Below are positions 60,571 through 64,000 of a stretch of DNA of 64,000 nt, piece by piece. The stretch covers positions 51,504,797 through 51,568,796 of the forward strand of contig CM045738.1 of NCBI GenBank assembly GCA_024760905.1, in the 5' to 3' direction. Under the pieces are notes generated by a model that was not told where the DNA came from, did not search any database, and worked only from the letters and a program-made list of their open reading frames with translations. The number at the start of each line of letters is the position of its first letter. Position 1 is the stretch's first letter. Source of the stretch: Plotosus lineatus. Lineage: Eukaryota > Chordata > Actinopteri > Siluriformes > Plotosidae. The translations under genes were made by a program, and so were the position numbers.

Positions 60571-63500
60571 CATCTTTTCCTTTCGGCTTTTCCCTTCAGG
60601 GGTCGCCACAGCGAATCATCTGCCTCCATCTCACCCTATGCTTTGACTTTTCTTCTCTTACAACTACCTTCATGTCCTCCTTCACCACATCCATGAATCG
60701 TCTCTTTTGTCTTCCTCTAGGTCTTCTGCCTGGTAGTTCCAACCTCAGCATCCTACTACCAATATACTCACTATCCCTCCTCTGTACATGTCCAAACCAT
60801 CTCAATCTAGCCTCTCTGACTTTGTCTCCAAATTGTCTTACATGTGCTGTCCCTCTGATGTGCTCATTCCTGATTCTATCCATCCTCGTGACTCCCAAAG
60901 AGAACCTCAACATTTTCATCTCTGCTACCTCCAGTTCTGCCTCCTGTCTTTTCCCCAAGGCCACTGTTTCTAAACCATACAACATCGCTGGCCTCAACAC
61001 CGTCTTGGACACTTTTCCTTTCATTCTTGCCGATACCCTCCTGTCACACATCACACCGGACACTTTCTTAAACCGTTCTCCAACCATTCCAACCTGCCTG
61101 CACATGCTTCTTCACCTCTTTTCCACATTCTCCACTGCTCTGGATTGTTGAGCCTAAGTACTTAAAATCCTCCACCTTCCTTATCTCTGCTCCCTGTAAC
61201 CTCACTGTTCCTCTTGTGTCCTTGTCATTCATACACATGTATTGTCTTACTGAGGCTAATCTTCATTCCTCTCCTTTCCAGGGCATACCTCCACCTCTCT
61301 AGATTTTCTTGCACTTGTTCTCTGCTCTCACTACAGATCACAATGTCATCTGCAAACATCATAGTCCATGGGGAATCTTGTCTAACCTTGTCTGTCAGCC
61401 TGTCCATCACCATAGCAAACAAGAAGGGGCTCAGAGCTGATCCTTGATGCAATCCTACCGCCACCTTGAACTCTTCTGTCACACCGACAGCACACCTCAC
61501 CACTGTTTTACATCTCTCATACATGTCCTGCACCACTCTAACATACTTCTTTGCCACTCCAGACTTCCTCATGCAACACCACAGTTCCTCTCTCAGCACC
61601 CTGTCATAAACTTTCTCCAGATCCACAAAGGCACAATGCAGCTCCCTCTGACCTTCTCTGTGCTTCTCTATTAACATCCTCGAGGGCAAACACTGCAGCT
61701 GTGGATCTCTTTCTTGGCATAAAACCACACGGTTGTTCACAAATGCTGACCTCTGCCCTTAGTCTAGCTTCCACTATTCTTTCCGATAATTTCATCGTCT
61801 GGCTTATCAACTTTATCCCTCTGTAGTTGCCACAACTCTGCATGTCTCCTTTGTTCTTAAAAATGCACACCAGCACACTTCTTCCCCATTCCTTTGCATC
61901 CTCTCATTCTCTAAGACCTTGTTGAATGTTCTTGTCAGGAAATCTAGTGCTACCTCTCCTAGACACTTCCATACCTCCACCGGTATGTCATCAGGACCAA
62001 CTGCCTTTCCAGTCTGCATCCTCTTCAATGCCCTCCTTACTTGAACTATACCCTTGAACGTTACACTTGAATATAGGCCAGTCTACAAAGTTGTTCCCTT
62101 CTTTTCTTTTATTGTTTATTAATTTATACTATTTATGTATCTATTTATTTCTTTACTTACAAACATACATATATATTATATATGTTTGTATTTGTATCTA
62201 TTTTTGCACCCCCTACTGATGGTACCTCAAGAGCCTGTAACAGTGAATTTCTCCACTGTGAGATTAATAAACTGTATCTTATCTTATCTTATCTTATCTT
62301 ATCTGATCTTATCTTATCTTATCTTCACCCTTACTAATCTTTGCTACTTCCTGGTCCTCCACGGTCACCACTTCTACTCTTTTTCTCTCTCTCATTTTCC
62401 TCATTCATCAGCTCTTCAAAGTCCTCTTTCTATCTTCCCAGCACACTTCTGTCATCAGTCAATACATTTCCATCTCTGTCCTTAATCACTCTAATTTGCT
62501 GCATGTCCTTCCCATCTCTATTTCTCTGCTGTGCCAACATGTATAAATCATTTTCTCCCTCTTTACTTTCCAACCGAGCATACAAGTCATCATACGCCCT
62601 ATGTTTGGCCTTTGACACCGCTACTTTTGCCTTACGCTTTGTCTCCCTGTACTCATGTTTACTCTCTTCAATCCTCTGAATAGCTAACCTCTTCCTTTGT
62701 CGACATTCCTGCACTTACTCATTCCACCACCAAGTCTTCTTATCTACTCTCTTTCCAGATGACACACCAAGTATTCTCCTACCTGTCTCCCTGATCACAT
62801 AGCTGTAGTTGTCCAGTCATCTGGAAGCACTTCCTGACCACCCAAAGCCTGTTTCAACTCCTCCTTGAAGACATCACGACCCTCTGCCTTTTTCAGCTTC
62901 CACCACTTAGTCTTCTGCTCTGCCTTTGCCTTCTTCACCTTCTTCACCATCAGCTTCATCCTGCACACCACCATCCTATCCTGTTTGGCAACTCTCTGAC
63001 TCGCTACTACTTTTCAGTCACGAACGTCCTACAAATTACATCGCCTACACAAGATGTAGTCTACCTGTGTGCTCCTACCTCCGCTTTCATAAGTCACCCT
63101 ATGCTCCTCTCTCTTCTGGTATTTACCACAGCCATTTCCATCTTTTTTGCAAAATCTATCAACATCTGTCCTTCTGCGTTCCTGTCCTGGATACCAAACC
63201 TGCCCATCACTTTCTCGTCCCCTCTGTTTCCTACACCAACATGCCCATTGGCATCTGCTCCAATGACCACTCTTTCCCCTCTGGGGTTACTCTGCATCAC
63301 TTCATCTAACTCACTCCAGAATCTCTCCTTCTCTTCTCACTCACATCCTGCCTGTGGGGCATAAGCACTAACAACATTGAACATCACGCCTTCAATTTCT
63401 AACTTGAGACTCATCACTCCGTCTGAGACTCTTTTCACTTCTAGAATATTCCTGACAAACTCCTCCTTCAAGATGACTCCTACTCCATTTCTCCTCCCAC

Positions 63501-63846
63501 CCACACCATGAAAAAACAGCTTAAACCCTGCTCCTAAGCTTCTAGCTTTTTTACCTTTCCACCTGGTCTCCTGAACACACAGTATGTCCACCTTCCTCCT
63601 CTGCATCATGTCAGCAAGCTCTCTACCTTTTCTTGCCATAGTGCCAACATTCAAAGTCCCTACTCTCAGTCCTAGACTCATGCCTTTCCTCTTCTCTCTC
63701 TGCCTACGGACACGCCTCCCGCCTCTCCTTCGACGTCTTCGACCAACAGTAGTCCAGTTTCCACCAGCACCCTGTTGGTTAACAGCACTGATGGTGGTCG
63801 TTGTTAACCCGGACCTCGACCAATCCGGTATGACATTCTTTCTTTT
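60571..63846 (-). mobile_element. RTE-A copy, near full-length, with nested L2
   Basis: Minus strand. 5'UTR remnant at 63,846-63,705, endonuclease 63,855-63,337 (MSLGLRVGTLNVGTMARKG, VQETRWKGKKARSLG) and 63,300-63,094, linker 62,714-62,430, RT fingers 62,028-61,604, palm 61,740-61,225 (GLHQGSALSPFLFAMVMD, MMFADDIVICSESREQ), end 61,105-60,596. It is interrupted at 62,042-62,330 by an L2-type 3' end. Same orientation as the copy at 57.4-60.5 kb. Confidence 0.85.
62042..62330 (+). mobile_element. L2/Maui-type 3' end nested in RTE-A
   Basis: 3'UTR only: AATATAGGCCAGTCTACAAAG, CAAGAGCCTGTAACAGTGAA, AGATTAATAAACTG, then (TATCT)n at about 62,275-62,325. Nearly the same as the 3' end at 22,360-22,622. 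The interrupted RTE frame resumes at CACCCTTACTAATC. Confidence 0.85.
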
Positions 63847-63849
63847 GTT

Positions 63850-64000
63850 CATCACTTCATTTTCTGTAACCGCTTAATCCTAATAAGGGTCGCGGGGAGG
63901 CTGGTGCCCATCCCAGCCAACTTCTGGTGAGGGCAGACTACACCCTGGACAGCTTGCCAGGCCATCGCAGAGCGGAAACACGCTAATGGCTTTGCAGCCT
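63850..64000 (-). repeat. SINE with L2-type tail, cut by window edge
   Basis: AACCGCTTAATCCTAATAAG, GTCGCGGGGAGGCTGGTGCC, then CAGGCCATCGCAGAGCGG and the body start CACGCTAATGGCTTTGCAGC. The same alternative tail as at 26,421. Confidence 0.75.

Overview
This window is repeat-dominated DNA from a ray-finned (teleost-like) fish. I found no host protein-coding exon that I can defend and no structural RNA gene. The evidence for fish is the company of repeats: Rex3-type and RTE-type LINEs, an L2/Maui-type LINE with a TATCT-repeat tail, Tc1 and pogo/Tigger-like DNA transposons, tRNA-headed SINEs with fish-type LINE tails, a Ty3/gypsy chromovirus, and long (CA)n, (TATC)n, (AT)n and (TC)n arrays. The species cannot be named from this.

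Layout. 1-5,300: a LINE endonuclease fragment cut by the window edge, a SINE tail, a second LINE 3' end, microsatellites and unassigned AT-rich DNA. 5,325-6,364: an LTR-like unit with a tRNA-Pro-type primer-binding site, sitting inside a (TATC)n array. 6,794-12,787: a TA-flanked pogo/Tigger-like element containing 290-bp inverted arms, an unusually AT-rich LINE with a 582-codon open frame, and a rearranged RTE piece. 13,290-26,357: RTE, two Rex3 copies, Tc1 remnants, MITEs and an L2-type LINE. 26,421-32,031: SINE, LINE fragment, and a decayed Ty3/gypsy element with 3' LTR followed by an A/C-rich minisatellite. 32,499-33,372: a second copy of the LTR-like unit, this time inside (CA)n. 33,600-39,600: SINEs and then the least repetitive stretch (about 35,050-39,010). 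39,885-51,400: Rex3, RTE and a zinc-finger-tailed AP-endonuclease LINE, separated by (AT)n tracts. 52,900-64,000: another zinc-finger LINE copy, then five RTE/SINE segments in minus orientation, including two long RTE copies in tandem.

How the parts relate. The RTE family (call it RTE-A) is the dominant autonomous type, although every copy here is broken. A tRNA-headed SINE carries a tail made of an RTE-A 5'UTR block fused to the RTE-A 3' end; other copies of the same SINE body carry an unrelated L2-type tail. Short (AT)n-flanked repeats at 44.7, 50.8 and 57.0 kb contain a type I hammerhead ribozyme fold like those known from Penelope-like elements. Several elements lie exactly inside simple-sequence arrays, so microsatellites act here as landing sites or as products of insertion. 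All family calls rest on reading motifs by eye; no database search was possible.
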